This document shows, in pieces, positions 30,689 to 40,645 of a stretch of 46,695 nt of DNA; position 1 is the stretch's first letter; every line of letters starts with the position of its first letter. The notes beneath the pieces are model-generated. The model did not search any database. It was not told where the DNA came from and saw nothing but the letters and a program-made list of their open reading frames with translations. The translations under genes were made by a program, and so were the position numbers. The stretch covers positions 1-46,695 of IMG/VR virus record IMGVR_UViG_3300038701_000572; one strand, 5' to 3'. Source of the DNA: a virus.

Positions 30689-31202
30689 ACATAAGTTCCC
30701 AAATACGAGTACAGTGGATGCGCTTTGCCCAGTCGATCGTTTGTTCGTTGACCTTGATGGCTGTATTTTTAGCAACCTCAGCCGCAGCGTTATGGTACCT
30801 GATGACCCTTATGACACTGCTGGTTGGTTGGCTTTTGAAAAAGAGTGTCTCAATGATGAAGTCATCCAGATGGTGGCAGACATTGTTAGACATTATAAGC
30901 ACCGTTATAGTGTTCAAGTAATCTTCCTGACCGGACGGACGGAAGCTATCTTTGAACAGACAGTGACGATGTTGAACCATCATATTCTTAGTGAGTGGGA
31001 TGGTTTGGTTATGCGACCAGTTAATGAGAAGCGTCGCGGTCATGAGTGGAAACTCGAACAGTTACATAAGCTAGGTTGTTGTGCTGGCGATATGATTATG
31101 GATGATTGCTTAGACACCATTAAGGCTGTCATGTGCAATTTCCCTACAGCTAGTTTCATGTACACGAACTTTGGTATGTGTAAGAGCAGACCAAATAACT
31201 AA
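30678..31202 (+). CDS. HAD-superfamily phosphatase
   Basis: 174 aa from ATG 30678, with GGGCGG upstream; an in-frame ATG at 30525 lies in the preceding gene. HAD motif I VDLDGCIF, motif II IFLTGRTEA, a conserved Lys in NEKRRGHEWK, and motif IV GDMIMDDCLDTI. The arrangement resembles phage nucleotidase or polynucleotide 3'-phosphatase domains. It lies directly before the DNA polymerase, so nucleotide or DNA-end metabolism is likely. Confidence 0.8.
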   Translation: MSYEHKFPNTSTVDALCPVDRLFVDLDGCIFSNLSRSVMVPDDPYDTAGWLAFEKECLNDEVIQMVADIVRHYKHRYSVQVIFLTGRTEAIFEQTVTMLNHHILSEWDGLVMRPVNEKRRGHEWKLEQLHKLGCCAGDMIMDDCLDTIKAVMCNFPTASFMYTNFGMCKSRPNN

Positions 31203-31236
31203 GGTAAGGGGGTTCGCCCCCTTCTCTGGAGGATAT

Positions 31237-33885
31237 ATGTCAATAAATAAAGTTTGTTACGTGCCAGACAGTTGGAACGGATTACTGATTGTTGGAGACT
31301 TTCCAAGTAAGAAGAAAGCCGACAGCGGTTTCGTCAAACCTTTGTGGGGTAGTGAAGGTACTGCTATTGCAGAGGAACTGAGAAAGGTTGGTATCGTATT
31401 TAAAGAGTGTGCAACAATGTACGCTATAGACTTTTACCCGAAAGCAGGAGTTATCAACAATGAATATTCTAACAAATCTGCGGTTAAGCGTGGCGAAGGT
31501 TGCGAGTATGGAGACAGGTTTATCAGTAACCGATATGCAGCTGAGGTTGACGCTACTCGAAAACGGATTGATGAACTTAAACCACAGTTCATACTTACCC
31601 TTGGGGAAGCAGGCCTTTTCTCTGTACTTATTGAACGAGGGATCGATGACTTCAGAGGCAGCATGGAATGGTATGAGTCAGATGTGGCAAGAATTCCTGT
31701 TATGCCGACACATTCCATCAGCCGAGTACGTAAACAACCAGAGCTTGGCTTACTTGTGCATCGCGACCTGGCTCGACTATGCGAACACTACGGAACAGGC
31801 GTTTGGCCAGACAAAGACTGGAACATTAACATTGCAGATACTTATGATTCAGCGGTTGCAGGGCTTCAACAATTACTCGATGGACTGGACTCTAAGCCTG
31901 GAGGCTATCGCATGGGAGTCGACATTGAGACTAGGAAGAAGCGTTTCATGTCAGTTATCGGATTCGCAACAAGCCCTACAGACGCCTTGGTTATCCCCTT
32001 TCAAGACCCTGATTGGAAGCCTATCTTCAGTACAGTTGATGAAGAGTATCGGGTTATCTCTCTCGTGCGTCGCGTACTGGAACATCCAAACATGCGCTTG
32101 GCTGGGCAAAACTACCACTACGACGCACAGGTGCTTGCGGCTCGATACGGGGTTAGGTCGAACATTTGGTGCGACACTATGCTCGCTCATCATACTGCGT
32201 TCAACACAGGCATCAAGCAAGCACTGCATGTAATCTCTAGTATCTACTGTGAGCATTACCAGTACTGGAAAGACGAGAGTCACGCAGATGCAGGTGATGA
32301 CAAGTGGGAACCAACCTGGAGCAACTGGGAAAACTATTTGTTCTATAACGGCAAGGACTGTTGCAATACACTGGAGTGTGCGGAAGTCTTGATGGATGAA
32401 GTTATTCCTGCGTATAAGCTAGAGAAACCTTGGGCACACCAGATGGATTTATGGCGTCCACTGTTGAAACTGATTCTTCGTGGTAACAAGTTTAACGTAC
32501 AGAAAAGAGATCAGTTTAGAAAGGATTTGCGCAAGCGTATGGATAAGCTAGCGTTGTTCATGGAGAAGATTGTTCCGACTGACATTTATCCACGGAATCC
32601 AAAGACTCCTTTCTATAAGAGTCCGACTCAGTTGAAGGAATTGTTTTACACAGTACTGGGACAACCTGTTCAGACCAAGAAGAATGCTCAGGGTCAGTGG
32701 CGTCCAAGTACAGACGATACTTGTCTGAAGAAAGTGATGCAACGTGAAGAAGCTTTGATTCCTTTGTGTCAGGCAATCCTGACTTATCGCCAACTTGAAA
32801 CTTGTATGGATACATTCTTGAGTACAAGCCCTGACGAAGATGGTTACATGCACTCAGGTTACAGACAGTCGGGAACCAACACGTATCGTTTCAGTTCTAA
32901 GAAAGATGCGTTTGATCAGGGTATGAACTTACAGAACATTAACAAGGGAACGGACAATGCCAAATGCTACATGCACCGTGTCTACGGATTTGACTGCGAG
33001 ATTCCTAACATTAAAGATTTGTTTGAGCCGGATGTCGGTTTCGAGTACTGTGACGTTGACCTTGAGCAGGCAGACGCACAGATTGTTGCTTGGGAGTCAG
33101 ACTGTCAGCGACTCAAAGAACTGTTCCACGACGATACTAAAGACTTCCACTCTGAAAATGCTTTCGCATTCTATGAAGGGATTAAAGGGGAGCCAGTTGG
33201 AAAATACGAAACTGTCCTGGATAGTGGAGCCGTCATGGTTAAGGCTGAGGATGAGTGGCGTAAACCACTTAAGGCTGGCGGGCATGCGACTAACTACAGA
33301 ACAACTGCTCCTACACTCGCTAACGCACTCAGCTGTACAGTTGCTGACGCACAAGACTTTATAGATACGTGGTTCAAGCTTAACCCTGAAATTAAAGAGT
33401 GGCACCACAGAACAGAAGCGGAGGTTACAGGTCGTGGATTTGTTGAAAATGGATTTGGATTTAGAGGTCGCTTCCTTGGACGAGTCACACATAACACTCT
33501 TGCTGAAGCACAAGCATGGGTTCCTCAGTCTAGTGTTGCACACGTCATTAATACCGGATGGTGCAACATTGAACGAACTATTAATAAGAGAACACAAGGG
33601 CAGTACGATGTTGCGTGGTGGGAAGGCGAGGACATTGTTAGAATTAGTTTCCAAGTACACGATTCCTTGGTTATGCAATTCAGACAGAAGCACCGCAAAG
33701 CTGTGCTACCAAAGATTCGACAGTGTATGCTCGTACCAATCCCTTACAAGGACAGCAATGGGAATGACGATCCACTGACGATAGGACTTGGTAGTCCCGA
33801 AATAAGCAAGTATTCTTACGGAACAATTAAACCGATGTTGTGGGAGCAACCTGATGACGGAAAGCAAGAAGCGCTCAGTGACTGA
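31237..33885 (+). CDS. Family A DNA polymerase with UDG-like N-terminus
   Basis: 882 aa from ATG 31237 (TGGAGGATAT before it). Residues 15-180 resemble a family 4 uracil-DNA glycosylase: LLIVGDFPS, PLWGSEG, TLGEAG, PTHSISRV. The 3'-5' exonuclease has DIE at 229-231, AGQNYHYDAQ at 289-298 and YNGKD at 370-374. Polymerase motif A is CDVDLEQADAQIVAW (D606, D608), motif B K679 to Y688, and motif C QVHDSLV (806-812), with Ser in place of the usual Glu after His-Asp. It is the replicative polymerase. Similar UDG fusions occur in some phages such as SPO1. Confidence 0.92.
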   Translation: MSINKVCYVPDSWNGLLIVGDFPSKKKADSGFVKPLWGSEGTAIAEELRKVGIVFKECATMYAIDFYPKAGVINNEYSNKSAVKRGEGCEYGDRFISNRYAAEVDATRKRIDELKPQFILTLGEAGLFSVLIERGIDDFRGSMEWYESDVARIPVMPTHSISRVRKQPELGLLVHRDLARLCEHYGTGVWPDKDWNINIADTYDSAVAGLQQLLDGLDSKPGGYRMGVDIETRKKRFMSVIGFATSPTDALVIPFQDPDWKPIFSTVDEEYRVISLVRRVLEHPNMRLAGQNYHYDAQVLAARYGVRSNIWCDTMLAHHTAFNTGIKQALHVISSIYCEHYQYWKDESHADAGDDKWEPTWSNWENYLFYNGKDCCNTLECAEVLMDEVIPAYKLEKPWAHQMDLWRPLLKLILRGNKFNVQKRDQFRKDLRKRMDKLALFMEKIVPTDIYPRNPKTPFYKSPTQLKELFYTVLGQPVQTKKNAQGQWRPSTDDTCLKKVMQREEALIPLCQAILTYRQLETCMDTFLSTSPDEDGYMHSGYRQSGTNTYRFSSKKDAFDQGMNLQNINKGTDNAKCYMHRVYGFDCEIPNIKDLFEPDVGFEYCDVDLEQADAQIVAWESDCQRLKELFHDDTKDFHSENAFAFYEGIKGEPVGKYETVLDSGAVMVKAEDEWRKPLKAGGHATNYRTTAPTLANALSCTVADAQDFIDTWFKLNPEIKEWHHRTEAEVTGRGFVENGFGFRGRFLGRVTHNTLAEAQAWVPQSSVAHVINTGWCNIERTINKRTQGQYDVAWWEGEDIVRISFQVHDSLVMQFRQKHRKAVLPKIRQCMLVPIPYKDSNGNDDPLTIGLGSPEISKYSYGTIKPMLWEQPDDGKQEALSD

Positions 33886-35188
33886 GATTCAAAACACACC
33901 TCGCGAGCTAGACAACTTTCTCAAAGAGTATCTGAAATATACCGAGAACATGGAGGCACCTAAGCCATTCCATATCTGGGCAGCAATGAGTGCAATCGCA
34001 GGCGCACTAGGTGGTAAGTGTTACATAGACATGGGCAAGTTTAAGTATAAGCCAAACATGTTTATCGTATTCGTGGCACCACCTGGTGTCATTAGTAAAT
34101 CAACTACAGCAGACGTTGGGATGCGTCTGCTTAAAAAGAATCCTGGGATTCACTTCGGCCCGAGCAGCTGTACATGGCAAGCACTGTTCGAAAAGTTTAT
34201 TGATGTTGAGCAGACTTATCAGGTTGGTAAGACTAAGCAAAAGCAAAGTAACTTGAACTTGAGTGTCAGCGAGCTGGGTACTTTCTTGGACTTCGACAAC
34301 TCAGAAATGGTAGATACTATCGTTGACCTGTGGGATGCGAAGGAAGGTCAGACCAGTCGTAGTACAATTGGCGGTGGTGACAAGGTTATCAACAATGCGT
34401 GGCTGAACTTGATTGGTTGTACCACACCTAGCTGGATTCAGAAGAACGTACCAGAGTACGCGATTGGGGGTGGCTTTGTCAGTCGTACCATCTTCGTGTA
34501 CGGGGATAAGAAAGAAAAGTTTATTCCTTATCCGAATCTGGTTATGGATAACAAAGACGAGACAGCCGTACAACAGAAGTTGGCTGATGAATTGATTCGT
34601 ATCTCAGCTTTGAATGGTGAGTTTAAGCTAACTGATGAAGCTTACAAGTGGGGCAGCGAATGGTACATCGAGCACAACAAGAATCCATCGCAGCACCTGA
34701 AACACCTTGACGGCTACGCAGCTCGTAAGCAAGCACACATGCACAAGATAGCAATGTGCTTGAGTGCTGCGGAGAGTAATGATAAAGTAATCAATAAGAA
34801 ACACTTACAACTTGCAGAGCAGATGCTTCAGATTTGTGAGCAAGATATGATGAAAGTTTTTGAAGTAACGTCAGATGACCGTGAAGTTAAAACACTTCAG
34901 TTGATTCTGCGTTTGTTGAAGCGATACCCTAAAGGTTTGACGGATACAGAACTGCGCTTCAAGTTAGCATCACAAGTAAGTGGCTTCTATGTAGGGCGAG
35001 CGATTGAACATGCAGTTGCCGCTGGTATGATTAACTTAGTTGTCGTTAAGGATGCGACCGTGAATCCTTATCGACTGAGCCGCAAGTTACGAGAACAACT
35101 TTCTGACACAGCGTCTAAGAAAGATTTAGATTTAATTCGTAACTTCCTATCTACTGGAGTAGAAGAAGATGATGGTACAGAATCTTAA
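33854..35188 (+). CDS. DUF3987-like replicative helicase/primase protein
   Basis: 444 aa. The N-terminal LDNFLKEYLKYTENMEAPKPF and AIAGALGGKCYID are typical of the DUF3987 family. The nucleotide loop APPGVISKSTT (about 75-85) has Ser where Walker A normally has the second Gly. Walker B-like LSVSELGTFLDF is near 140, and GGGFVSRTIFVYG is near 212. It overlaps the polymerase by 32 bp, so helicase and polymerase are coupled. C-terminal winged-helix-like part. Superfamily 3 or RecA-like role in fork unwinding is inferred. Confidence 0.75.
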   Translation: MTESKKRSVTEIQNTPRELDNFLKEYLKYTENMEAPKPFHIWAAMSAIAGALGGKCYIDMGKFKYKPNMFIVFVAPPGVISKSTTADVGMRLLKKNPGIHFGPSSCTWQALFEKFIDVEQTYQVGKTKQKQSNLNLSVSELGTFLDFDNSEMVDTIVDLWDAKEGQTSRSTIGGGDKVINNAWLNLIGCTTPSWIQKNVPEYAIGGGFVSRTIFVYGDKKEKFIPYPNLVMDNKDETAVQQKLADELIRISALNGEFKLTDEAYKWGSEWYIEHNKNPSQHLKHLDGYAARKQAHMHKIAMCLSAAESNDKVINKKHLQLAEQMLQICEQDMMKVFEVTSDDREVKTLQLILRLLKRYPKGLTDTELRFKLASQVSGFYVGRAIEHAVAAGMINLVVVKDATVNPYRLSRKLREQLSDTASKKDLDLIRNFLSTGVEEDDGTES

Positions 35189-35369
35189 AGATAAGTTTCC
35201 TAAAATTTACAGCAAGTTAAAAGAGTTTAAGGTTGCCGACCATTGGGCAGTTGATAGTCGTTCGACTATGGTAGACTTGAATTTCTTGTTGCGGAATAAG
35301 GGGCTGCCAGAATGGGATGGTGGAGTCAAAGCTCACAAGGTACTAAAGAAACTTGAAAGTGTAATGTAA
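35169..35369 (+). CDS. Small hypothetical protein, last rightward gene
   Basis: 66 aa, unrecognised. It overlaps the DUF3987 gene by 20 bp and ends 6 bp before the terminator hairpin. Mixed and basic (DKFPKIYSKLKEFKVADHW). ATG 35169 or the adjacent ATG 35172 may be used. Confidence 0.6.
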   Translation: MMVQNLKDKFPKIYSKLKEFKVADHWAVDSRSTMVDLNFLLRNKGLPEWDGGVKAHKVLKKLESVM

Positions 35370-35375
35370 TGAAGT

Positions 35376-35404
35376 GGGGATGTCAGTTGGCATCCCCTTT
35401 TTTT
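35376..35404 (+). terminator. Terminator of the rightward operon
   Basis: Perfect 7-bp GGGGATG/CATCCCC hairpin, eight-base loop, seven T residues. Convergent leftward transcripts end in the same 60-bp gap. Confidence 0.92.
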
Positions 35405-35433
35405 ATATAATCTTTGAGCGTGTAGATTATATC
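35404..35433. promoter_or_regulatory. TATAATCT palindrome at the convergent end
   Basis: ATATAATCT/AGATTATAT, 9 bp, around TTGAGCGTGT. The leftward copy begins at the TGA stop of the 1735-aa gene (TGATATAATCT). Same motif as at 18783 and 26937. Confidence 0.5.
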
Positions 35434-38400
35434 ATTCTACGTTGTCTCTCAGTGCATCATACTCATTGTACAATAATCTCTCCTTCTTACTTGTCGTAAT
35501 TCCTAGCTCACGCTTACGTAATACACGGGCTTTAGAGCGTAATGATTGTTGCTTCATCTTGCCCGTAATGCGGAACGGTTTGAGATAGGATGTCTTGCTC
35601 ACCTGATTATTAAAGTCCACGATTGCTTGTTGTGCCGCCTTCATACGCTCTTTATCTTTGATATGTGAGGCATAAGCCATTTCCTCTAAGATAGATTGCG
35701 CCTTGCCCGACCAATACTTTGCCGTCGCTCGTTTCTCAGAATCCGCTTCGTACTTCTCTGTTAGTTTACGTGGCGAGAATCCTAATGCTTGGAATAGGAT
35801 TGCTGTGTAGTCTCCTACTTCTTCACCGTCAAACTTAACAAAGGTAGCACCGCCACGAGAAGTTTCTTCGCCGCGTGTTGCAAATCGTGCTGCCTTACTC
35901 AAGTTCTTCAACGCAGTAGGCATCGCCTTCTCAACTTGCTTCAGGTTATCTGGGTCTGTTGAGCTGGTTGCTTTCCATACGTTTCGGAAGTAACCACCAA
36001 GTGCACCAGATAAACCCCAAATCAATTCGTTCTCATCTGAGATAGAGTCAGCTTGTAAGCCAGGTAAGAAGTTACCCATACCGATTGAACCTGAGATGTC
36101 TACCTTAGGAACAGCCCAAGGACTATCATCTGGCAGTGCAAGGTTCAACAAGTGAACTGGGCCAAGACCATACTCAGAAGTTAGTCCACCAAGCACAAGG
36201 TCTGGGTTGTCTACCACGTTTTCTTTCAGGTAACGACGCATCGTAACTTTCAAGTCTTCGTTGGATAAACCAGTTCCACGTAAGATACGGTTAAGAAGTT
36301 CGACCATATACTCTGCACCTGGCAGTCCCATGATACCACCCATACTGAGCAACGCTGCTGTCATGTATAGGGAAGTCTTCATTTGCTCCTTTGTAATCTG
36401 GCCGTTATAGATACCCGCTTGCTTAGCAGCATACAGCGGAGCCGCATTCAGCATTGATAAGAACTGCTGCATGTAGTTCATGAATACGAACGGTACACCT
36501 AGTGCGCCACGCATAATCTCAGAACGGTTAACCTTGCCGTACTCGAACTGAGTTTGTGCGGTTGCATCTTTTGCATGCTGGAATGCAGAGTTGTAATCTT
36601 CACCCTTCGCACGAGCCAGACGGAATGCAGCCAATGCCGAGACTCGACGGTTGTACTGTTCGGTTAAGCGGAAGAACACACCAGCGTTATTGACTACCAT
36701 GTCGTAACCTGCGGCAAGCTTCTCACTTGGGTAAGGTGCGACTCGGTGAATCGTTTCAGGCATCTGAGTTTTGTTTGCCAAGTTGATTAGGTTCTGGTAC
36801 ATACCGTCATCTAGTATGCCATCTTCGTAGAGGCGTTGCATCATTCGCGCTTCCTCTGGATTAGACAGTTCCTTACGACCAGCCATAGCTGTTACGTCTC
36901 GTGTTGCACCTAAGAATGTACGTGCCGCTTTCGCAGTACCGTGTCGCGCCATAAGGTATGGAATAGTTACCAGTGGCAGCTGCGTCAAGTTGACTACGGC
37001 AGACTTCACGTTGTAGCCTAGGAACATTGCGAAGGCCAATGCTTTCAGTCCAGCGAAATCATTCTCTGGGTTAAGGATGTACTTCATATGGTTGTTAAAG
37101 TACGAGTGCATATCCGATAGGTCTGTAGTAGAGCCAAGGGATACACGTGCATCGTCTCGCATTAACTGAAGTTGCTTAACCATATCATCTGTATGTTCTA
37201 CACGAGCAAGGTGTGCAGAAGCATTCTGGATGTATGATGCAAAGCTACGTTGTGCATCCTTAGAGAAACCAGCTGTGTTCTGACGCTTCTTCATGTGAGC
37301 CATGAAACGTGTGCCAGGGTTAAGCTCCATTGCCGCGTTATCTAGTGCAGCTTGTTGCTCCGCTGATAAGCCGTCACCCGCTGCTTCAATCTTTTGCTTG
37401 AGGGATTCTACAACAGACTGAGGCATACCATACATTGCACGAACAGTGTCATCTAGTGCGGAAGCTTGGATAGATACTTCACCCGCTTGCGCTTCACTAG
37501 CGAATCGACGTTCCATTTCTTTCTGGGCTTTGTTGCGCTCATGTTCATACTCGAATGTTTCAAAGTGCGTAACAACTTCAGATAGTTGCTGACCGTCAGG
37601 CAAGCCTTGGTCGTTGTACTTATCTACAAGTTTACGCTCACGCATCGTTAGAGTGTAGCGACCGAAACGTGCACGAGGGAAGTAGTTCTTATCGCGCAAC
37701 TGTTTGTATTGATTCACCGCTCGGCGTAGGTTACTTGCTACCTTCGAGTCAGGGTTGTCAACACGCTCTCTAACTTCTTCGATGATACGGTTGATAGTGT
37801 TTGGATTGTCAATGTTCTCGATCAGTGCTTGAGCAATACGTTCACCTGAGGAGAAGTAAGGCTTAACATAGTCTTTAAAGATTGACGAGAACAATCTATC
37901 ACGCGTGTGTTGGAACGCTAGTTCGATACGGTCACGTACTGCCTTCATCTCTGGAGTCATTTCGAAGCGAGCTTCTAGTGCTTCCATTTCTTCAGGTAGT
38001 AGGCGTCGTCCCTGTTCGTCTGAGAGTCGTGACATCTCAAACATAAACTTGCCAAGTCGGTCTGCATCAGCGCCTGGAAGTTTCTTCCACTCAACCACAG
38101 CTTGGTCAGATTCAGCGATACCAAGTCGTTTGGTTTCCGCAAACTTCTCAGCAATCTCCATGTACTTCTTAGCATACATGGTGCCGAATCGCTCAGCAAT
38201 TGTTTGAGGGGCTGAGAGTAACGTAGTCCATCCTTTACGGAATCCGGTATCTACGTTCTGACGGGCGAGTGTCTGGCGAAGGATGTCACCTTCCAGTGCT
38301 GCACCTGCGATTAGTTCATGCTCAGTTAGGATGCCATCAAACTCTACCCTCATTTCAGAGAGTTCTTTCTCACTGATAATTGATTGGTTAAGTTCGTTGT

Positions 38401-40639
38401 TTACTGTGTGTAAAGTTTTGTAATCCTGTAACGCAGCAATCTTTTGTTGCAGTGCAAGACCTTCCATAAACGTTTCAAAGTTTTGTGGAACCTTATCCAC
38501 GTCTTTAGCTTTCTTGCCTACTGTTTCAGCGAAGGCTGATTTGATACTCCAGAACACATCGTAGACACGCTGCCAGAATCGTTTAAGTTCTGGTGATGCG
38601 TCTTTCTTAAAGTCTAGTTTGCGTTGGTGGTAACGAGCTACCTGCTCTGCAAAGTATTCCTCAAAAGACATCAGGTACTGCATTTGAGCATCACCGCCCA
38701 GTGCATCCATACCTACAGTAGACATCTTTGAATCTAGGATTTCATCGCCAAGTTGCTGGTACAGACTTTGTGATGCCGAAGCTCGTGAGCGGTCTAGCCA
38801 TTCACGAATAGTTCCTGACATATTGTCCTTAACCCACTGACGGTATTCTTGATACACAGTCTGTCTTGCTTTCTTAGGTAAGTTGTTGAAAGAAAGCTTT
38901 GAGATTGCGTGCCCCATTTCGTGAGCTACAGTTGACATTGCAGCAGCCTCACCGTCCATCTGATAGACTTGGTCAATCAATCCCCAGTTAAGTCCGATGC
39001 TCTGGTAAATAGTTCCATCGGGTGCTTGCATGGTTGCAGCAACGCCGAATGCAGACTTGGCTCTAGAGTCTACAGTTGTTGTGTCTGTTAGAACTACGGG
39101 CATACGTCCGATGTATTTATCAGCCATCTGCTTCATAACCTGTTCAGCAGCGGTGACTACTTCTTTAGGAAAAGACTTAGCAACTGTACGCTGAGTTAAG
39201 ACTTGAGTACCATCTTCAGGTTTCCAGTTCTTAAGCTGAACTCCAAGTGTTCCACGGTTAGTCATTACTGCTAAGTCACGTTCCGATGCCTGATTGAATA
39301 CAGGTCGCTCTGCGTTAGACATTGGCTTACGCCCTACAAAACCTTCATCAGTTTCTACGAAGGTTGCAGGTTCGTATGGCCCAGTTGCCTGAGCTTCAAG
39401 TGCAGCAATCTTATTATCAAGCTCTGCCTGCAGTTCTGATAAGCGCACATCCTGTTCAGGGTCGATGTTGCCTAGGTCAGTATTAGTTGGTTGCTCACCT
39501 TCTGGCGTTGGCTCTGGGTCTACATTCGGTACTGGTTCAGGAGTAGGCTCTGGTTCCGCGTTGTTCTCTGGGAGTTCCGATTCCTGGACAGGAGTTACAT
39601 TAGTCTCCTCAGTGTTAGCTCGTTCTTCCGCATCAAGGACAGAACGACCTCGTGCAGTGTTAGCTAGTTTAGCAATACCGGAACCTACAACTTGGCCACC
39701 CGTACCACCAGCAACGCCTTTGAAGAACGACTCTTTCAGCATCGCTGCTTCTTCTTCGCTCACACCTAGCTCTTGTGCGGTAGCAAGTTTAGCGCCCATC
39801 AAGTTGTTGAAGGATTGGATTGCTTCGGTTGCACCTTCTGAGAATGCTGCGATACCAATATCTTTTGCACCAGATAGTACACGTTCCAGACCTGATTTCT
39901 TGGCAGCATCTTCCACCATTTCAGTACCGATTTTAGTTAAACCTGCACGAGACATGATACCCATGAAAGATGCCATATCCATCGCAGTGTTAACTACCGC
40001 AGTTGGTGCGTACTGTAGGAAGTTTCCTTCACCACCTTCAGCTTGTACCGATTGTTTTGATTCACCTGCTTGCATTAAGAAGTTGGAAGCAGTTGCACCA
40101 ATTGTTGCCGCTCGTGTAGCCGTTAAGCCTAAGCCTACCGCACCTGCTACTGGAGCAGATACAGTACCAGCCGCTGCGCCAACAGCCATCATTGCTAGTG
40201 ATGCAGTATTCTCTGCTAAGGTTTCCGCCGCATAGCCAGCAAAGTCCATAACACCGTTAACGTCCTGTTCGAACGATTGATATTGTGCAGGATATTCCTT
40301 TGCGAGTTCTTCGTACTCTTTTGAAAATTCATCAGCGCCGAAGAGATTAGCTAATGACGAACCTGTGCTGTAATACCCACGCATAATAGCATTACCCAAC
40401 AAGTTACCGCTGGAGTCATCTTCTTTGTCGTAGTTAGCAATGTAATCTTCAACGCCACCGATAGTCGTTACGTCACGAGATTTTTCCTGAACGTAACCTA
40501 GGAGGTCGGTTGATTGAGAGGGTGTATACGCAGGTTGAGCTAAAGCAGGGGCGCCCGACTGGACACCCCCACTGCTAGGTTTGCGCACATACTCTAACAA
40601 TGCACTACGAGAAGTAAGCGGATTGTCATTCTGTGCCAT
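35432..40639 (-). CDS. Very large ejection protein with zinc-protease motif
   Basis: 1735 aa, last gene of the leftward operon. Residues about 140-185 are hydrophobic and Gly/Ala-rich (possible membrane insertion). Residues 360-395 are a PE/PT-rich linker. HEMGH at 573-577 with acidic EEYFAE near 660-665 forms a gluzincin-type site. Long helical regions follow. Near 1390-1460, FRLTEQYNRRVSALAAFRLA and the following FEYGKVNRSEIMRGAL resemble the LPD38 domain of large polyvalent phage proteins. It is likely ejected into the host with DNA and may cleave host or virion proteins. Confidence 0.78.
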   Translation of the reverse strand: MAQNDNPLTSRSALLEYVRKPSSGGVQSGAPALAQPAYTPSQSTDLLGYVQEKSRDVTTIGGVEDYIANYDKEDDSSGNLLGNAIMRGYYSTGSSLANLFGADEFSKEYEELAKEYPAQYQSFEQDVNGVMDFAGYAAETLAENTASLAMMAVGAAAGTVSAPVAGAVGLGLTATRAATIGATASNFLMQAGESKQSVQAEGGEGNFLQYAPTAVVNTAMDMASFMGIMSRAGLTKIGTEMVEDAAKKSGLERVLSGAKDIGIAAFSEGATEAIQSFNNLMGAKLATAQELGVSEEEAAMLKESFFKGVAGGTGGQVVGSGIAKLANTARGRSVLDAEERANTEETNVTPVQESELPENNAEPEPTPEPVPNVDPEPTPEGEQPTNTDLGNIDPEQDVRLSELQAELDNKIAALEAQATGPYEPATFVETDEGFVGRKPMSNAERPVFNQASERDLAVMTNRGTLGVQLKNWKPEDGTQVLTQRTVAKSFPKEVVTAAEQVMKQMADKYIGRMPVVLTDTTTVDSRAKSAFGVAATMQAPDGTIYQSIGLNWGLIDQVYQMDGEAAAMSTVAHEMGHAISKLSFNNLPKKARQTVYQEYRQWVKDNMSGTIREWLDRSRASASQSLYQQLGDEILDSKMSTVGMDALGGDAQMQYLMSFEEYFAEQVARYHQRKLDFKKDASPELKRFWQRVYDVFWSIKSAFAETVGKKAKDVDKVPQNFETFMEGLALQQKIAALQDYKTLHTVNNELNQSIISEKELSEMRVEFDGILTEHELIAGAALEGDILRQTLARQNVDTGFRKGWTTLLSAPQTIAERFGTMYAKKYMEIAEKFAETKRLGIAESDQAVVEWKKLPGADADRLGKFMFEMSRLSDEQGRRLLPEEMEALEARFEMTPEMKAVRDRIELAFQHTRDRLFSSIFKDYVKPYFSSGERIAQALIENIDNPNTINRIIEEVRERVDNPDSKVASNLRRAVNQYKQLRDKNYFPRARFGRYTLTMRERKLVDKYNDQGLPDGQQLSEVVTHFETFEYEHERNKAQKEMERRFASEAQAGEVSIQASALDDTVRAMYGMPQSVVESLKQKIEAAGDGLSAEQQAALDNAAMELNPGTRFMAHMKKRQNTAGFSKDAQRSFASYIQNASAHLARVEHTDDMVKQLQLMRDDARVSLGSTTDLSDMHSYFNNHMKYILNPENDFAGLKALAFAMFLGYNVKSAVVNLTQLPLVTIPYLMARHGTAKAARTFLGATRDVTAMAGRKELSNPEEARMMQRLYEDGILDDGMYQNLINLANKTQMPETIHRVAPYPSEKLAAGYDMVVNNAGVFFRLTEQYNRRVSALAAFRLARAKGEDYNSAFQHAKDATAQTQFEYGKVNRSEIMRGALGVPFVFMNYMQQFLSMLNAAPLYAAKQAGIYNGQITKEQMKTSLYMTAALLSMGGIMGLPGAEYMVELLNRILRGTGLSNEDLKVTMRRYLKENVVDNPDLVLGGLTSEYGLGPVHLLNLALPDDSPWAVPKVDISGSIGMGNFLPGLQADSISDENELIWGLSGALGGYFRNVWKATSSTDPDNLKQVEKAMPTALKNLSKAARFATRGEETSRGGATFVKFDGEEVGDYTAILFQALGFSPRKLTEKYEADSEKRATAKYWSGKAQSILEEMAYASHIKDKERMKAAQQAIVDFNNQVSKTSYLKPFRITGKMKQQSLRSKARVLRKRELGITTSKKERLLYNEYDALRDNVE

Positions 40640-40645
40640 AAGTTG

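Noticed and set aside
31460-32233. 257-aa frame within the polymerase gene
   Set aside because: Overlaps the UDG-like and exonuclease domains in another frame and shows no motif or ribosome site.
39465-40235. 256-aa plus-strand frame opposite the large ejection gene
   Set aside because: It is an antisense shadow of an Ala/Glu/Pro-rich coding stretch and is rich in S, A and P without domains.
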